A DNA stretch of 64,000 nucleotides from contig NZ_RHOC01000001.1 in assembly GCF_003946145.1 (NCBI RefSeq), forward strand, positions 62,001 through 126,000, read 5' to 3'. This DNA is from Levilactobacillus huananensis. Its GTDB lineage: Bacteria > Bacillota > Bacilli > Lactobacillales > Lactobacillaceae. The position numbers and the translations under genes are program-made. Position 1 is the stretch's first letter. Each line of letters begins with the position of its first letter. The notes beneath the pieces were generated by a model. That model had not been told where the DNA came from. It did not search any database and was given only the letters and a program-made list of their open reading frames with translations. Shown piece after piece: positions 19,133-28,719 of the stretch.

Positions 19133-19198
19133 TGGCGAAACACTGAATCACGGAAAATCAGCCATCAATTTGTTTAGTGAACTTGCAATCAGGGCAAT

Positions 19199-19222
19199 AA
19201 AAAAGCCACCTGATAAGGTGGC
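19199..19222 (-). terminator. Terminator of the DUF4044 gene
   Basis: Read on the - strand: GCCACCT-TATC-AGGTGGC followed by six T, 12 bp past the stop codon. Confidence 0.9.
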
Positions 19223-19233
19223 GATCGAGAGGA

Positions 19234-19356
19234 TTAGCCCATCCAACCGAGGGATGCAATTGCCCCGAAGACTAAGGAGCCGATAGTTGCGATAATCATG
19301 ATCCAAACGAAAACGTTGGTAATTTTTTGAAACGTTGATTTCTTTTTCTTTTCCAT
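19234..19356 (-). CDS. 40-aa DUF4044 membrane peptide
   Basis: The sequence reads MEKKKKSTFQKITNVFVWIM, then a hydrophobic run ending SLGWMG. The basic head KKKKSTFQKIT, followed by one membrane span of WIMIIATIG type and a short tail, matches the tiny DUF4044 proteins found in lactobacilli near the mra cluster. GAGGTGG stands 10 nt before the ATG, a promoter (TTGCAT-17-TAAACT) lies upstream and a clear terminator follows, so the gene is complete and expressed alone. Its function is unknown. Confidence 0.85.
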   Translation of the reverse strand: MEKKKKSTFQKITNVFVWIMIIATIGSLVFGAIASLGWMG

Positions 19357-19396
19357 GCGCGAATAGCCACCTCTTTGCGTCCCAATTTACTCAATT

Positions 19397-19425
19397 AGTT
19401 TACCGTGGGTGAGGGTGAAATGCAA
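19397..19425 (-). promoter_or_regulatory. Promoter of the DUF4044 gene
   Basis: On the - strand TTGCAT and TAAACT are separated by 17 bp, about 40 bp before the start codon. Confidence 0.65.
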
Positions 19426-19466
19426 CAGTCACGGCAAAGTTGTCAACGAGTTGTTACAAAAGTGAA

Positions 19467-19495
19467 TTGCAACCGATGAAGGAAATCCCTATAAT
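19467..19495 (+). promoter_or_regulatory. Promoter of the DUF3397 gene
   Basis: TTGCAA and a consensus TATAAT are separated by 17 bp, 83 bp before the start codon. It is divergent from the DUF4044 promoter. Confidence 0.75.
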
Positions 19496-19578
19496 ATAAC
19501 GAAGAGTCGCCGGCGCATATCTGCCTAGGGTAGCGTGTCAGCGAGGTGATTAGAACAGAAGTCGTGGGGGGAAGTTGC

Positions 19579-19932
19579 ATGTCGTTTTGGGTGTCACCAG
19601 CCGGGAAACTGGTCATACTGGTCATTGGCTACATCATTTTTCGTGGGGGAAAACGGTTGCTCGGACACCGTTGGCCGACAGGCTTGAGTGTCTGGGATCT
19701 CATGGCACCGTTATTTTTGTTCTGTGCTGTAGCTCTGATCCCACATGGGGCGGGCATTGTGTTCCCCTGGTTGGTTATTGGTTGGATGGCGATTGGCATC
19801 TTGGTCACCATCATTCAAGCAGTTCAGGACCACGAAATCATCTACCCGACGTTCTTTAAAACTTTCTGGCGATTAACTGACTTATATTGGGTGCTAGGGT
19901 TTATGGTTTGTTTCCTGTTAGCTATTAGCTAA
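19579..19932 (+). CDS. DUF3397 family membrane protein
   Basis: The 117-residue product is almost entirely hydrophobic with about four membrane spans, and it matches the DUF3397 family that precedes mraZ in many Lactobacillales. The ATG at 19579 follows GGGGGGAAG; the longer in-frame GTG at 19546 has no ribosome site. It has its own promoter and terminator and is thus not part of the mraZ operon. Function unknown. Confidence 0.8.
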   Translation: MSFWVSPAGKLVILVIGYIIFRGGKRLLGHRWPTGLSVWDLMAPLFLFCAVALIPHGAGIVFPWLVIGWMAIGILVTIIQAVQDHEIIYPTFFKTFWRLTDLYWVLGFMVCFLLAIS

Positions 19933-20000
19933 TTTTATGCATAAATATAAATAAACTTGACTAAGAACCCAGTTTTTTAGGGTCCTGGTAAAGGGCTTTC

Positions 20001-20035
20001 AGCCACGGTGAACAAGTGTTCGCTGTGGCTTTTTT
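20001..20035 (+). terminator. Terminator before mraZ
   Basis: Stem AGCCACGGTGAAC/GTTCGCTGTGGCT with a short loop and a T-run; it isolates the mra cluster. Confidence 0.88.
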
Positions 20036-20071
20036 AGTGCAAGTGGGGAAATTTATAAAAATTCGGAAACG

Positions 20072-20103
20072 TTGTGGTAGAAAGTGGGGGGGTGTGGTAA
20101 ACT
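20072..20103 (+). promoter_or_regulatory. mraZ promoter with three GTGG repeats (MraZ operator)
   Basis: GTGG occurs at 20074, 20084 and 20094, exactly 10 bp apart, in the context TTGTGG, AAGTGG, GTGTGG. The last touches the -10 box TAAACT (20098-20103). MraZ is known to bind direct repeats of TGGG/GTGG type with one-turn spacing upstream of its own gene, so this is very probably its autoregulatory site. Confidence 0.75.
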
Positions 20104-20134
20104 TGACAATAGTTACAAATAGGGGGTAATGGTC

Positions 20135-20566
20135 ATGTTCATGGGTGAATTCGAGCATTCAATTGATACCAAGGGCAGACTTATTATTCCCGCTAAATTT
20201 CGGGATCAACTCGGAGAACAATTTGTGGTTACTCGGGGGATGGATGGTTGTTTATTCGGCTATCCAATGACCGAGTGGTCGGCGTTGCAAGAGAAATTGA
20301 AAGCCTTGCCAGTAAACCGTAAGGATGCCCGGGCCTTTGTCCGGTTCTTCTACTCCGCGGCTACTGAATGTGAGCTCGACAAACAAGGTCGAATTAACTT
20401 ACCAAAATCGTTACGAGATCATGCCGCTTTGGCTAAACAATGTGTCATTGTGGGTGTGGCTAATCGTTTTGAAATTTGGAGTCAGGAACGGTGGGATACA
20501 TTCTCCGCCGCGGCCGAAGAAGACTTCGATGATATCGCCGAAAACCTTATTGATTTCGGCATGTAG
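20135..20566 (+). CDS. mraZ: Transcriptional regulator MraZ
   Basis: The 143-residue protein contains two AbrB-like SpoVT folds with the [13 protein letters not shown] and DKQGRINLP signature repeats. It forms a ring-shaped oligomer that binds direct repeats before its own operon and controls the division and wall cluster. The start is the ATG at 20135 ([11 protein letters not shown], as in B. subtilis), 7 nt after AGGGGGT; the ATG at 20129 is too close to that site. First gene of the dcw cluster; rsmH follows after 16 nt. Confidence 0.96.
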   Translation: MFMGEFEHSIDTKGRLIIPAKFRDQLGEQFVVTRGMDGCLFGYPMTEWSALQEKLKALPVNRKDARAFVRFFYSAATECELDKQGRINLPKSLRDHAALAKQCVIVGVANRFEIWSQERWDTFSAAAEEDFDDIAENLIDFGM

Positions 20567-20582
20567 CTAAAGGAGAGTGTTT

Positions 20583-21527
20583 ATGGAAGACTTTCATCAT
20601 GTAACGGTACTGCTCAAGGAAGCGGTGGCTGGTTTAGCCATTAAGCCAACGGGAATCTATGTTGACTGCACTCTCGGCGGCGGCGGTCATAGCCAACGCA
20701 TCCTGGAGCAACTGACAACAGGTCACTTATACGCGTTTGATCAGGATCAGACCGCAATTACATACAATCAAGAACATCTTAAAAAGTATCTCGACAGTGG
20801 AAATTTAACGTTTATTAAGAGTAATTTCCGGGACATCAAGACCGAGTTAAATGCTCGGGGTGTGACTGAAGTTGATGGCATTCTTTATGATTTAGGGGTT
20901 TCCTCACCACAGTTTGATGAGGCCGACCGGGGCTTCAGTTATCAGCACGATGCACCACTGGATATGCGTATGGACCAGAGTGCTGAGCTTACCGCTTGGA
21001 TCGTAGTTAACGAATGGAAGTTCAACGACCTTATGCGGATCTTTCACCGATACGGTGAAGAGAAGTTTGCCAAGCCGATTGCCAGAGCCATCGAGCGGCA
21101 TCGCGCAGAGGCTCCGATTGACACGACAGGTCAGTTGGTGGACATCATTAAGGAAGGTATTCCTGCGGCGGCACGTCGCCACGGGGGCCATCCTGCAAAG
21201 AAGGTCTTTCAGGCTATCCGAATCGCTGTCAACGACGAATTAGGTGCCTTAGAAGATTCACTCGAACAAGCTGTCGGCTTATTAGCCCTCCATGGTCGAA
21301 TCAGTGCGATTACCTTCCAGTCTCTCGAAGACCGGTTAGTGAAGACCATGTTTCGCGAAGAATCATCATTGCCAGAACTCCCCCACGGAATTCCGGTAAT
21401 TCCCGACAACTTGCAGCCAGATTACAAGTTGGTTAACCGTAAGCCAATCTTACCGTCTGAGGAAGAATTGGCGGCCAACCATCGTGCCCACAGTGCAAAA
21501 TTACGAATTTTAGAAAAAATTAAGTAG
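20583..21527 (+). CDS. rsmH: 16S rRNA (cytosine-1402-N4)-methyltransferase
   Basis: The 314-residue enzyme (formerly MraW) methylates N4 of C1402 in 16S rRNA in the decoding centre. Visible motifs are the AdoMet loop [14 protein letters not shown] near residue 32, [12 protein letters not shown] and the [12 protein letters not shown] block. ATG 20583 stands 7 nt after AAAGGAGAG; an in-frame GTG at 20577 overlaps the ribosome site. It lies between mraZ and ftsL in the usual order. Confidence 0.96.
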   Translation: MEDFHHVTVLLKEAVAGLAIKPTGIYVDCTLGGGGHSQRILEQLTTGHLYAFDQDQTAITYNQEHLKKYLDSGNLTFIKSNFRDIKTELNARGVTEVDGILYDLGVSSPQFDEADRGFSYQHDAPLDMRMDQSAELTAWIVVNEWKFNDLMRIFHRYGEEKFAKPIARAIERHRAEAPIDTTGQLVDIIKEGIPAAARRHGGHPAKKVFQAIRIAVNDELGALEDSLEQAVGLLALHGRISAITFQSLEDRLVKTMFREESSLPELPHGIPVIPDNLQPDYKLVNRKPILPSEEELAANHRAHSAKLRILEKIK

Positions 21528-21569
21528 TTTATACAATCACTAAATATTGACATAGGAAGATGATCAATT

Positions 21570-21965
21570 ATGGCGCAAAATAACTTAGCTGAAGCAGTTC
21601 CCCTAACAGCAGAACCCCAACAACGCCCAAACATAGAACAACCTCAACGACAGGCCCAGACCGTCAGCGATCCCACACCGTCGGGCAAACGGCTGCCATT
21701 TTCCAAATTCGAAAAGTGTTTAATGTCCGTTTGTGGCCTGATTTTGGCCTTACTAATGGTTAGCGTGGTATCCACTAAAATCGCGATGTCCAATACGGTT
21801 CACGACCTTCAAAGCATCAATAATTCTGTCACGACGTATCAAAATCGCAATACCAACGCGCAACAAGAAATAAATGAGTTGCAGAGTCGTAGCCGGCTTG
21901 ATAAAATTGCCAAAAAGCAGGGCTTGACCTTGGAAAATGACAGAATAAGGAATGTTAACAAATAA
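21570..21965 (+). CDS. ftsL: Cell division protein FtsL
   Basis: The 131-residue bitopic protein has a Gln/Pro-rich cytoplasmic head (1-48), one membrane span (about 50-72) and an outer coiled coil with LQSINNSVTTYQNRN. Sequence is poorly conserved in this family, but position between rsmH and the PBP gene, size and topology fit. FtsL joins DivIB and DivIC to activate septal wall synthesis. The stop codon overlaps the next start (TAATG), so the two are coupled. Confidence 0.9.
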   Translation: MAQNNLAEAVPLTAEPQQRPNIEQPQRQAQTVSDPTPSGKRLPFSKFEKCLMSVCGLILALLMVSVVSTKIAMSNTVHDLQSINNSVTTYQNRNTNAQQEINELQSRSRLDKIAKKQGLTLENDRIRNVNK

Positions 21966-24127
21966 TGAATGATTCTCAAAAGCGACAAATGACAAATAAG
22001 CATCCGCGCAGAAATCGGAAGAAATTCGGTATTTTTCTGTTTTGCCTTTTCCTTGGTGTGTTTATCTTGATCGTTGGTCGCTTTTCGTATATCTCCATTG
22101 GAAAAAAGGTTCAAAACGTGAATCTCAGTGCCTCTGCTCAGAAGCTTTACACTGCCAATGAAACGCTGAAAGCTAGACGGGGAACGATATACGATGCTAA
22201 CGGCCAAGCGATCGCAGAGGATACGAGTGTGTACTCTCTCTACGTTGTGCTGGACAAGCGACAGAAGAGTGTCGATGGTCGGAAACTCTATGTGACAAAC
22301 AAGGAAAAAGTAGCTGATGTTCTGGCTAAGTATCTGCCGATCAGTCGGAAGAAGGCTCTGGCAACCTTGAATCCGAGTTCCGGGCATCCATTCCAAGTTG
22401 AATTTGGGACCGCTGGTCAGAATATCTCACTAACGACCAAACAAAAGATTCAGGCTGAACATCTCAGTGGCGTGAACTTCATTCAACAGGAGTCTCGCTT
22501 ATATCCAAATGGGGTCTTTGCCTCTCACCTGATTGGGCTGGCACAAGCACAGACGAATAAGGCCGGCCAAACGACTTTGACAGGGTCGATGGGGCTGGAA
22601 CAAGCCTTCAATAAGGAATTAACAGGAACGAATGGGTCCCAAAAGATTAAAAAAGATATGTATGGTTATCAGTTGCCAGGCACTAAGCAGAAGGCCAAGA
22701 AGGCCAAGAATGGGGATAACGTCTATACGACATTGGATACCCGTTTGCAGACGCTTCTGGAGACTGAAATGAGTCAGGTTCAGGGGCAGGTTAAGGCCAA
22801 CTCGATGAATGCTGTGCTTATGAACGCCAAGACCGGCGCAATCTTGGCTGCTACACAGCGGCCAACGTTTAACGCCACAACCAAGTCAGGACTCGATAAG
22901 GTTTGGCGAAACACGCTGGTTCAAGACGCTTATGAGCCTGGATCGACTATGAAGATCTTCACACTGGCTTCATCTATCGACAGTGGGAACTACAATGGTA
23001 ATGCCACATATCAGTCTGGTAAATACACTATTGGTAATCAAGTGGTGCCTGACTGGAATACGTCTGGCTGGGGGACGATCACCTATAATAAGGGGTTTGC
23101 TGTTTCCAGTAATGTTGCCATGGCCCATTTGGAACAACAGATGGGTCACAAGACGTGGAAGAAGTATATCGATCGTTTCCACTTTCTAAAGAGTACCAAG
23201 TCCGGACTTCCCGGTGAATTGACTGGGAGTATTGCCTTTCAACGGCCAATTGAGCAGGCTGATACCGCGTTTGGACAAGGGATTCAGGTCACAGTCTTTC
23301 AAATGATGCAGGCGCTTAGTGCCGTCAGCAATGATGGGAAGATGATGAAGCCTTACGTGATTAGTAAGGTTGTTGATCCGAACACCAATAAGACGGTCAG
23401 AGCCTATGGGCCACAATCCGTGGCCAACCCGATCTCGGCATCGACTGCAAGAGCTGTTCGAAAACATATGGAAGATGTCGTTTACAAGAGTTACGGTATC
23501 GGGGCCGACTACAAGATGAGTGGGGAGCGGGTTGCTGTCAAGACGGGGACTGCCCAGGTGAGTTCCGGGAAGTCAGGCTACCTCTCCGGAGATGACAACT
23601 ATCTGTACTCCGTGGCGGCCATGGTTCCGGCCAGTCATCCAAAATACGTGATGTATATTACGATGAAGCAACCCCATTTGGGTAGCAAAACCGCAACGCA
23701 ACTACTGGCTTCTATCATGAAACCCGTGATGGCTCGGGCCTTACAGGAGGATACTGAGACCACCAATGCGAAAGAAAATAAGATGCCATCGGTTACCGGA
23801 CAATCGGTAGCGAGCGCCACCCAGGCCCTAACCAAGGCTGGGGCGATCGTAACAACCCTGGGCACCGGACAAAAAGTTCAAAAACAGTCAGTAACGGCTG
23901 GAACCACGTTATATCGGGATCAACGGGTCTTCATCAGCACGGGTGGTACTGTCGCTCTGCCAAGTTTGACCGGCTGGTCGAAGGGTGATGTGGTAAAATT
24001 AGCACAGATTGAAGGCTTAAAGCTGAACGTGAGTGGTGATGGCTACGTCACTAAGCAGAGTATCAAGGCTGGAACTACAGTGGGGTCTGACGCCACGTTA
24101 GCGGTCACTTTACGCCAAAATAAATGA
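21965..24127 (+). CDS. ftsI: Septal penicillin-binding protein with two PASTA domains
   Basis: The 720-residue class B PBP is the division transpeptidase (PBP2X/FtsI type). It has an N-terminal membrane anchor (about 21-42), a PBP dimerisation domain with RRGTIYDANG near 76, and the transpeptidase domain with S327-TMK, S381-SN and K526-TG. Two PASTA domains fill the C-terminus (from about residue 605), as in Gram-positive FtsI homologues where they help localise the enzyme and sense muropeptides. It is translated with ftsL from a 1-nt overlap. No catalytic change is visible. Confidence 0.95.
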   Translation: MNDSQKRQMTNKHPRRNRKKFGIFLFCLFLGVFILIVGRFSYISIGKKVQNVNLSASAQKLYTANETLKARRGTIYDANGQAIAEDTSVYSLYVVLDKRQKSVDGRKLYVTNKEKVADVLAKYLPISRKKALATLNPSSGHPFQVEFGTAGQNISLTTKQKIQAEHLSGVNFIQQESRLYPNGVFASHLIGLAQAQTNKAGQTTLTGSMGLEQAFNKELTGTNGSQKIKKDMYGYQLPGTKQKAKKAKNGDNVYTTLDTRLQTLLETEMSQVQGQVKANSMNAVLMNAKTGAILAATQRPTFNATTKSGLDKVWRNTLVQDAYEPGSTMKIFTLASSIDSGNYNGNATYQSGKYTIGNQVVPDWNTSGWGTITYNKGFAVSSNVAMAHLEQQMGHKTWKKYIDRFHFLKSTKSGLPGELTGSIAFQRPIEQADTAFGQGIQVTVFQMMQALSAVSNDGKMMKPYVISKVVDPNTNKTVRAYGPQSVANPISASTARAVRKHMEDVVYKSYGIGADYKMSGERVAVKTGTAQVSSGKSGYLSGDDNYLYSVAAMVPASHPKYVMYITMKQPHLGSKTATQLLASIMKPVMARALQEDTETTNAKENKMPSVTGQSVASATQALTKAGAIVTTLGTGQKVQKQSVTAGTTLYRDQRVFISTGGTVALPSLTGWSKGDVVKLAQIEGLKLNVSGDGYVTKQSIKAGTTVGSDATLAVTLRQNK

Positions 24128-24148
24128 GAATGAGGATTGATTGGAACA

Positions 24149-25120
24149 ATGATGACTATTTTGTTACCCCTGGTGGGTAGTTTTCTAATTACCGTGGCAT
24201 TTATGCCCGCTTTAATTCGTTACTTTCGTGCCCGACATGAAGGCCAAATGATTCGTGAAGAAGGCCCGAGCTGGCACGAAAAGAAGTCCGGGACACCAAC
24301 CATGGGTGGGTTGCTCTACATGATTGCGATTGTGGTCATGACCTTGGCAACGAGCTGGATAGTCCAGCCACATCACGTCTTACCAACCACGTGGATCTTG
24401 TTATTTATTCTCGTGTTGTATGGAGGCCTAGGCGCCTGGGATGACAGTATCAAGTTGTTTCATCGCCAAAATGAAGGCCTCAAGGCTTGGCAGAAGATGC
24501 TTGGCCAGATCGTCGGCGCCCTCATCTTGTTCTGGGTTTATACCCATGAACAGTTACCAATGGCGCTTCACATTCCCGGATTTGGGGACTGGACGATGAG
24601 CGGTTGGTATGCGCTCTTTATCATTGTGTGGTTGGTCGGCTTTTCCAATGCAGTGAACCTCTCTGATGGACTGGATGGTTTAGTGAGTGGGTTAGCTAGT
24701 ATTGCCTTCGCGGCATACGGGGTCGTGGCCTTTCAACAACATCAATTAAACATTGCAATTTTTTGTTTCGCCGTAGTCGGCGGTCTTCTCGGTTTTCTCA
24801 TCTTTAATCACAAACCAGCTAAGATATTTATGGGAGATACGGGATCTTTGGCTTTAGGCGGCGCCCTAGCGGCAGTTGCCATCCTGTTGCACCACGAATT
24901 GTCTCTATTGTGGATCGGGTTGGTCTTTGTGATTGAGACGGCGAGTGTTATTTTGCAGGTAGCCTCATTCAAACTAACAGGTAAGCGGATTTTCCTCATG
25001 AGTCCCATTCATCACCACTTTGAAATGTTGGGGTGGAGCGAATGGAAGATTGATTTTACCTTCTGGGGAATTGGATTAATCACCGCGGTTAGTGGCGTTT
25101 GGGTTATGTTAGCAAACTAA
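24149..25120 (+). CDS. mraY: Phospho-MurNAc-pentapeptide translocase MraY
   Basis: This 323-residue, ten-span membrane enzyme transfers phospho-MurNAc-pentapeptide to undecaprenyl phosphate to make lipid I. The family motifs are [10 protein letters not shown] near residue 47, [21 protein letters not shown] and [15 protein letters not shown] 24149 (MMTILLPL) is chosen; a frame start at TTG 24137 lies directly on AGGA and cannot be used. A strong hairpin lies after the gene, before murD. Confidence 0.95.
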   Translation: MMTILLPLVGSFLITVAFMPALIRYFRARHEGQMIREEGPSWHEKKSGTPTMGGLLYMIAIVVMTLATSWIVQPHHVLPTTWILLFILVLYGGLGAWDDSIKLFHRQNEGLKAWQKMLGQIVGALILFWVYTHEQLPMALHIPGFGDWTMSGWYALFIIVWLVGFSNAVNLSDGLDGLVSGLASIAFAAYGVVAFQQHQLNIAIFCFAVVGGLLGFLIFNHKPAKIFMGDTGSLALGGALAAVAILLHHELSLLWIGLVFVIETASVILQVASFKLTGKRIFLMSPIHHHFEMLGWSEWKIDFTFWGIGLITAVSGVWVMLAN

Positions 25121-25137
25121 CGACTGAAGACTAATGG

Positions 25138-25172
25138 GCTAGCTTGCTCGTTAGAGTCAAGCTAGCTTTTTT
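25138..25172 (+). terminator. Intrinsic terminator or attenuator between mraY and murD
   Basis: GCTAGCTTG (25138-25146) and CAAGCTAGC (25158-25166) form a perfect 9-bp stem with an 11-nt loop, followed by six T. It is a canonical terminator placed inside the division and wall cluster, before murD. No strong new promoter is visible between it and murD, so partial read-through is likely. Confidence 0.82.
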
Positions 25173-25212
25173 ATTGTCAGGTATAAGAAAGAAATGGAGA
25201 GCGAACGGAGTT

Positions 25213-26592
25213 ATGAAGCAGATTAAGCGATATGAGGGTAAGAAGGTCTTGGTGCTAGGACTCGCAAAGAGTGGAACCAATGCCGCCAAATTACTGAAAC
25301 GGTTGGGTGCCGTGGTCACGGTAAGTGATGTTCAGCCATTAGACCAGAATAAAGACGCCCAGGAGCTCGAACAAGCAGGGTTTAAGGTCATCTTAGGGTC
25401 ACAGACCCCAGATCTCTTAGACGCTGGCTACGACCTCATGGTGAAGAATCCTGGTATTTCTTATGATGTGCCAATCGTCAAGAAAGCCTTAGAGCTCAAG
25501 CTGCCGATTATCACTGAAATGGAATTGACAGGCGAAGTGGCAGATGCCGAGTTGGTGGCGGTGACCGGGAGTAACGGAAAAACCACGACGACCACGATGA
25601 TTCAAAAGATGTTAGATCATGATCGCCAGGCCGGTCATGCACGCTACGCCGGGAACATCGGCGTGCCAGCCAGCATGGTAGCCCAAGAGGTGACGACTGA
25701 CGATACGTTAGTTCTCGAAGTCTCCAGTTTCATGTTAGTGGGGACCACTGAATTTCATCCCCACATTGCTGTCTTGACGAACATCTTCTCCAATCACTTG
25801 GATTACCACAAGACGCGAGCTAACTATGTCGCCGCCAAGATGAAGATCACCGCCAACCAAACAGCTGACGATTACTTCGTCGTCAACTTTGATAATCCGG
25901 AATGGCGGGAATTGAGTACGCATTCAGCCGCTAAGGTTGTGCCTTTCACGCGGCAAGATCAGTCCGAAGATGGGGCTTACGAACGCGAGGGTATTCTGTA
26001 TTTCCGTGGCGAAGAGATCATGGCAGCGGCCGACATCAAGGTTCCCGGCGATCATAATGTCGAGAACGCCTTGGCAGCGATTGCGGTTGCCAAGATTAAG
26101 GGTGTTAGCACGGCAGCCATTGTGAGTGTCCTCAAGAGCTTTGGTGGTGTTCGCCATCGGACACAGTACGTATTAGAGGCTGAGGGTCGGCAGTATTATA
26201 ATGATTCCAAAGCAACCGACATGGAAGCTACTGAAATGGCCTTGAAGGGCTTTAAAGCACCGGTAGTGCTCTTAGCTGGTGGCCTCGATCGCGGCTATAC
26301 CTTCGAAAAACTGGTGCCTTCCTTCAAGGACCATGTGAAGGCGATCATCCTCTTTGGCCAGACAGCTAAATTATTGGAAGACACGGCCAAGCAGGCGGGC
26401 ATTCCGACGATTCGTTTGACCGAGAATGTTGAAACGGCCGTCCCATTGGCTTATGAACTTAGCAAACCGGGAGATATTGTCTTACTCTCACCGGCGAACG
26501 CAAGCTGGGATCAATACCCGAATTTTGAAGTCCGGGGGGACCGATTTATCAAAGCCGTTGAGCAGTTGACGGGTAAGCAGGAGGAGAAATAG
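25213..26592 (+). CDS. murD: UDP-MurNAc-L-alanine:D-glutamate ligase
   Basis: The 459-residue Mur ligase adds D-Glu to UDP-MurNAc-L-Ala in the cytoplasm using ATP. It shows [10 protein letters not shown] at the N-terminal UDP-binding domain, the ATP loop [12 protein letters not shown] near residue 117, and the family motif block [12 protein letters not shown]. The ATG at 25213 begins [11 protein letters not shown] as in other lactobacilli; the frame extends upstream across the terminator at 25138-25172, which cannot be coding. GGAG lies only 2 nt before the ATG and a second GGAGAG 11 nt before it, so translation may be modest. murG follows after 1 nt. Confidence 0.94.
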   Translation: MKQIKRYEGKKVLVLGLAKSGTNAAKLLKRLGAVVTVSDVQPLDQNKDAQELEQAGFKVILGSQTPDLLDAGYDLMVKNPGISYDVPIVKKALELKLPIITEMELTGEVADAELVAVTGSNGKTTTTTMIQKMLDHDRQAGHARYAGNIGVPASMVAQEVTTDDTLVLEVSSFMLVGTTEFHPHIAVLTNIFSNHLDYHKTRANYVAAKMKITANQTADDYFVVNFDNPEWRELSTHSAAKVVPFTRQDQSEDGAYEREGILYFRGEEIMAAADIKVPGDHNVENALAAIAVAKIKGVSTAAIVSVLKSFGGVRHRTQYVLEAEGRQYYNDSKATDMEATEMALKGFKAPVVLLAGGLDRGYTFEKLVPSFKDHVKAIILFGQTAKLLEDTAKQAGIPTIRLTENVETAVPLAYELSKPGDIVLLSPANASWDQYPNFEVRGDRFIKAVEQLTGKQEEK

Positions 26593-26593
26593 C

Positions 26594-27688
26594 ATGCGAT
26601 TAATTGTATCTGGTGGAGGGACCGGGGGTCATATTTACCCAGCACTCGCCCTAATTAAAGCTTTAAAGAAGCGTGACCCTGACGCAGAGGTACTCTACGT
26701 GGGTTCTGAACGCGGATTGGAAAGTTCCATCGTGCCGGCTAAGGGAATTCCCTTCAAGTCGACTAAGATTCAAGGATTTAAACGCTCACTTTCACTTGAA
26801 AACTTCAAGACGGTTTACCTGTTTTTGAAGAGTGTTCACGAGACCAAGAAGATGATTCGGGAATTCAAGCCCGATGTCGTGGTTGGTACCGGTGGTTATG
26901 TTTCCGGTGCGGTTGTGTACGCCGCCAGTCGTCTACATATTCCCACAATGATTCATGAACAAAACAGTGTGGTTGGGATTACCAACCGTTTCCTAAGCCG
27001 TTACGTTGACCGGATTGCCTACGTCTTTGATGCGGCTGTCGATCAGCTGCCGGCTAATAAGATGGTTAAGACGGGGAATCCACGTGCCCAAGAAGCCGCC
27101 GAAGTGACCAGCCACTTCAGCTGGTCAGAATATCATTTACAGGATAAGCGGCCAACCTTATTGATTTTTGGCGGATCTCAAGGTGCTTTGAAGATTAATG
27201 CGGCGACTGTGGCGGCTATTCCAGCTTTTAATCAACGGGATTATCAAGTCGTTTTCGTAACGGGTCAGAAACGTTACGATGGTGTGATGGATCAGTTAAA
27301 AGAGACACCGTTAAACGATAATGTTGTCGTCAAGCCTTACATTCCGAATATGCCGGAAGTTTTGCCTAAGGTGGCAGCCATCGTGGGCCGAGCCGGAGCA
27401 ACCAGTTTGGCCGAAATCACGGCTGATGGCATTCCCTCGATTCTGATTCCTAGTCCATATGTCACGGCAGACCATCAAACCAAGAACGCTCAGTCGTTGG
27501 TCAACGTGGGAGCTGCTGAGATCATTAAGGAAGCTGACTTGACGGGAGAAACCTTGGTTGCCAAGGCCGACCAATTGATGAACGATAATGCACTGCGTCA
27601 GGATATGGCACAGGCTTCGAAACAGTTGGGGGTACCAGATGCCGCCGATCGTGTCTTAGATGTGGTGTTGGCCCTCAAGCACGATTAA
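26594..27688 (+). CDS. murG: UDP-GlcNAc:lipid I GlcNAc transferase MurG
   Basis: The 364-residue GT28 enzyme makes lipid II at the inner membrane face. Motifs: [14 protein letters not shown] at residue 7, [28 protein letters not shown], and the donor-site block [11 protein letters not shown]. It starts 1 nt after the murD stop, with GAGGAGAAA as ribosome site, so the two are coupled. Confidence 0.96.
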   Translation: MRLIVSGGGTGGHIYPALALIKALKKRDPDAEVLYVGSERGLESSIVPAKGIPFKSTKIQGFKRSLSLENFKTVYLFLKSVHETKKMIREFKPDVVVGTGGYVSGAVVYAASRLHIPTMIHEQNSVVGITNRFLSRYVDRIAYVFDAAVDQLPANKMVKTGNPRAQEAAEVTSHFSWSEYHLQDKRPTLLIFGGSQGALKINAATVAAIPAFNQRDYQVVFVTGQKRYDGVMDQLKETPLNDNVVVKPYIPNMPEVLPKVAAIVGRAGATSLAEITADGIPSILIPSPYVTADHQTKNAQSLVNVGAAEIIKEADLTGETLVAKADQLMNDNALRQDMAQASKQLGVPDAADRVLDVVLALKHD

Positions 27689-27720
27689 CCTAAATCTCAT
27701 GAAGCGGGAGGTGACCAGCC

Positions 27721-28578
27721 ATGAAGTTTCGCCTTAACCGGCATGATGAAAAACAACAACAGGCGTTGACGCCATGGGAAGATTACCAGCGCCAAGCGGC
27801 CGCTAAGAAAAAACAGCGGCAGATGCCAAACTGGATTCACCAGGCCAAGCGTATTGGGGACAAATTACCACGGTTGAAACATCAACGGAATCGTCAGTTA
27901 GTTCGGCGACTGACGATTCTCCTGACCAGCTTCACGGCGGTCATTTTGGTCATGATTTACCTGCTCTGTCCACTGAGTCACTTTCAGAAGGTGACGGTTA
28001 CTGGTGCACATGCACTGACGGTCAGGGAGGTCGAAGATGCTGTCCAGGTTCGTTCCGGGGCCTCCATCTATTCATTATTCGGGCACACGACGACATTTGA
28101 GCGTCAGGCACCGAAACGAAATTCACGAATCAAGCAGGCCAAGATTACTTTTCATCAGCCCAATCACGTAACGATAGCTATCGTCGAATATGATACGGCA
28201 GGATACGTGATGCGAGGGAGCAAGTATGATGAAATTCTAGAAAATGGCGTGGTGAGTGAGCAATCGGTCTCCCAGCCGAAGAGTGGAACGCCGGTTTACA
28301 GTCAGTTTAAGCAGTCGAAAACACTGCATCGGATGATTCTGCAGTATGCCCGCTTAAATGCCGAAATCAAACGTAGTATCAGTGAAATTCAGGCGGCACC
28401 CACGAAGGACAATCCAAACCGGATTCATTTATTCATGAATGATGGGAATGAGGTCTACGCAAGTATCCCGTCATTTGCGAAAAAAATGGCGTATTATCCA
28501 GGGATTGCGGCGAAGATGAAACAAAAAGGTGTTGTCAATTTGGAAGTTGGAGCATACTCATATCCCTTCAAGAAATAA
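27721..28578 (+). CDS. divIB: Cell division protein DivIB/FtsQ
   Basis: The 285-residue bitopic protein has a long basic cytoplasmic head (1-62), a membrane span (about 64-88), and an outer POTRA domain beginning FQKVTVTGAHALTVREVEDA, then a beta domain. It partners with FtsL and DivIC in the divisome. CGGGAGGTGA precedes the ATG. Position after murG is the standard Firmicute order. Confidence 0.93.
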   Translation: MKFRLNRHDEKQQQALTPWEDYQRQAAAKKKQRQMPNWIHQAKRIGDKLPRLKHQRNRQLVRRLTILLTSFTAVILVMIYLLCPLSHFQKVTVTGAHALTVREVEDAVQVRSGASIYSLFGHTTTFERQAPKRNSRIKQAKITFHQPNHVTIAIVEYDTAGYVMRGSKYDEILENGVVSEQSVSQPKSGTPVYSQFKQSKTLHRMILQYARLNAEIKRSISEIQAAPTKDNPNRIHLFMNDGNEVYASIPSFAKKMAYYPGIAAKMKQKGVVNLEVGAYSYPFKK

Positions 28579-28618
28579 TTCATTTTGATTGCAGTGATGA
28601 AAAAGCGTCAATAAGGCT

Positions 28619-28647
28619 TTTTCAACCCCTAGTAAATGTGGTAAACT
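28619..28647 (+). promoter_or_regulatory. ftsA-ftsZ promoter
   Basis: TTTTCA and TAAACT are separated by 17 bp, with a TG before the -10 box. The string TGTGGTAAACT also occurs at the mraZ promoter. A hairpin GAAAAAGC/GCTTTTTC (28599-28623) lies just before it and may end part of the upstream transcripts. Confidence 0.65.
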
Positions 28648-28719
28648 GAAAAATAATTAGGGGAAAAAGCGAATTCATGCAGTGTTGATAGTAGATTAAC
28701 TTAGGAGGTTCCTTTTTCT

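Noticed and set aside
21839-22396. 185-codon frame antisense to ftsL/ftsI
   Set aside because: Shadow of two confident coupled genes.
25144-25212. Upstream extension of murD
   Set aside because: It would translate the right half of a terminator hairpin and its T-run; the conserved start [11 protein letters not shown] is at 25213.
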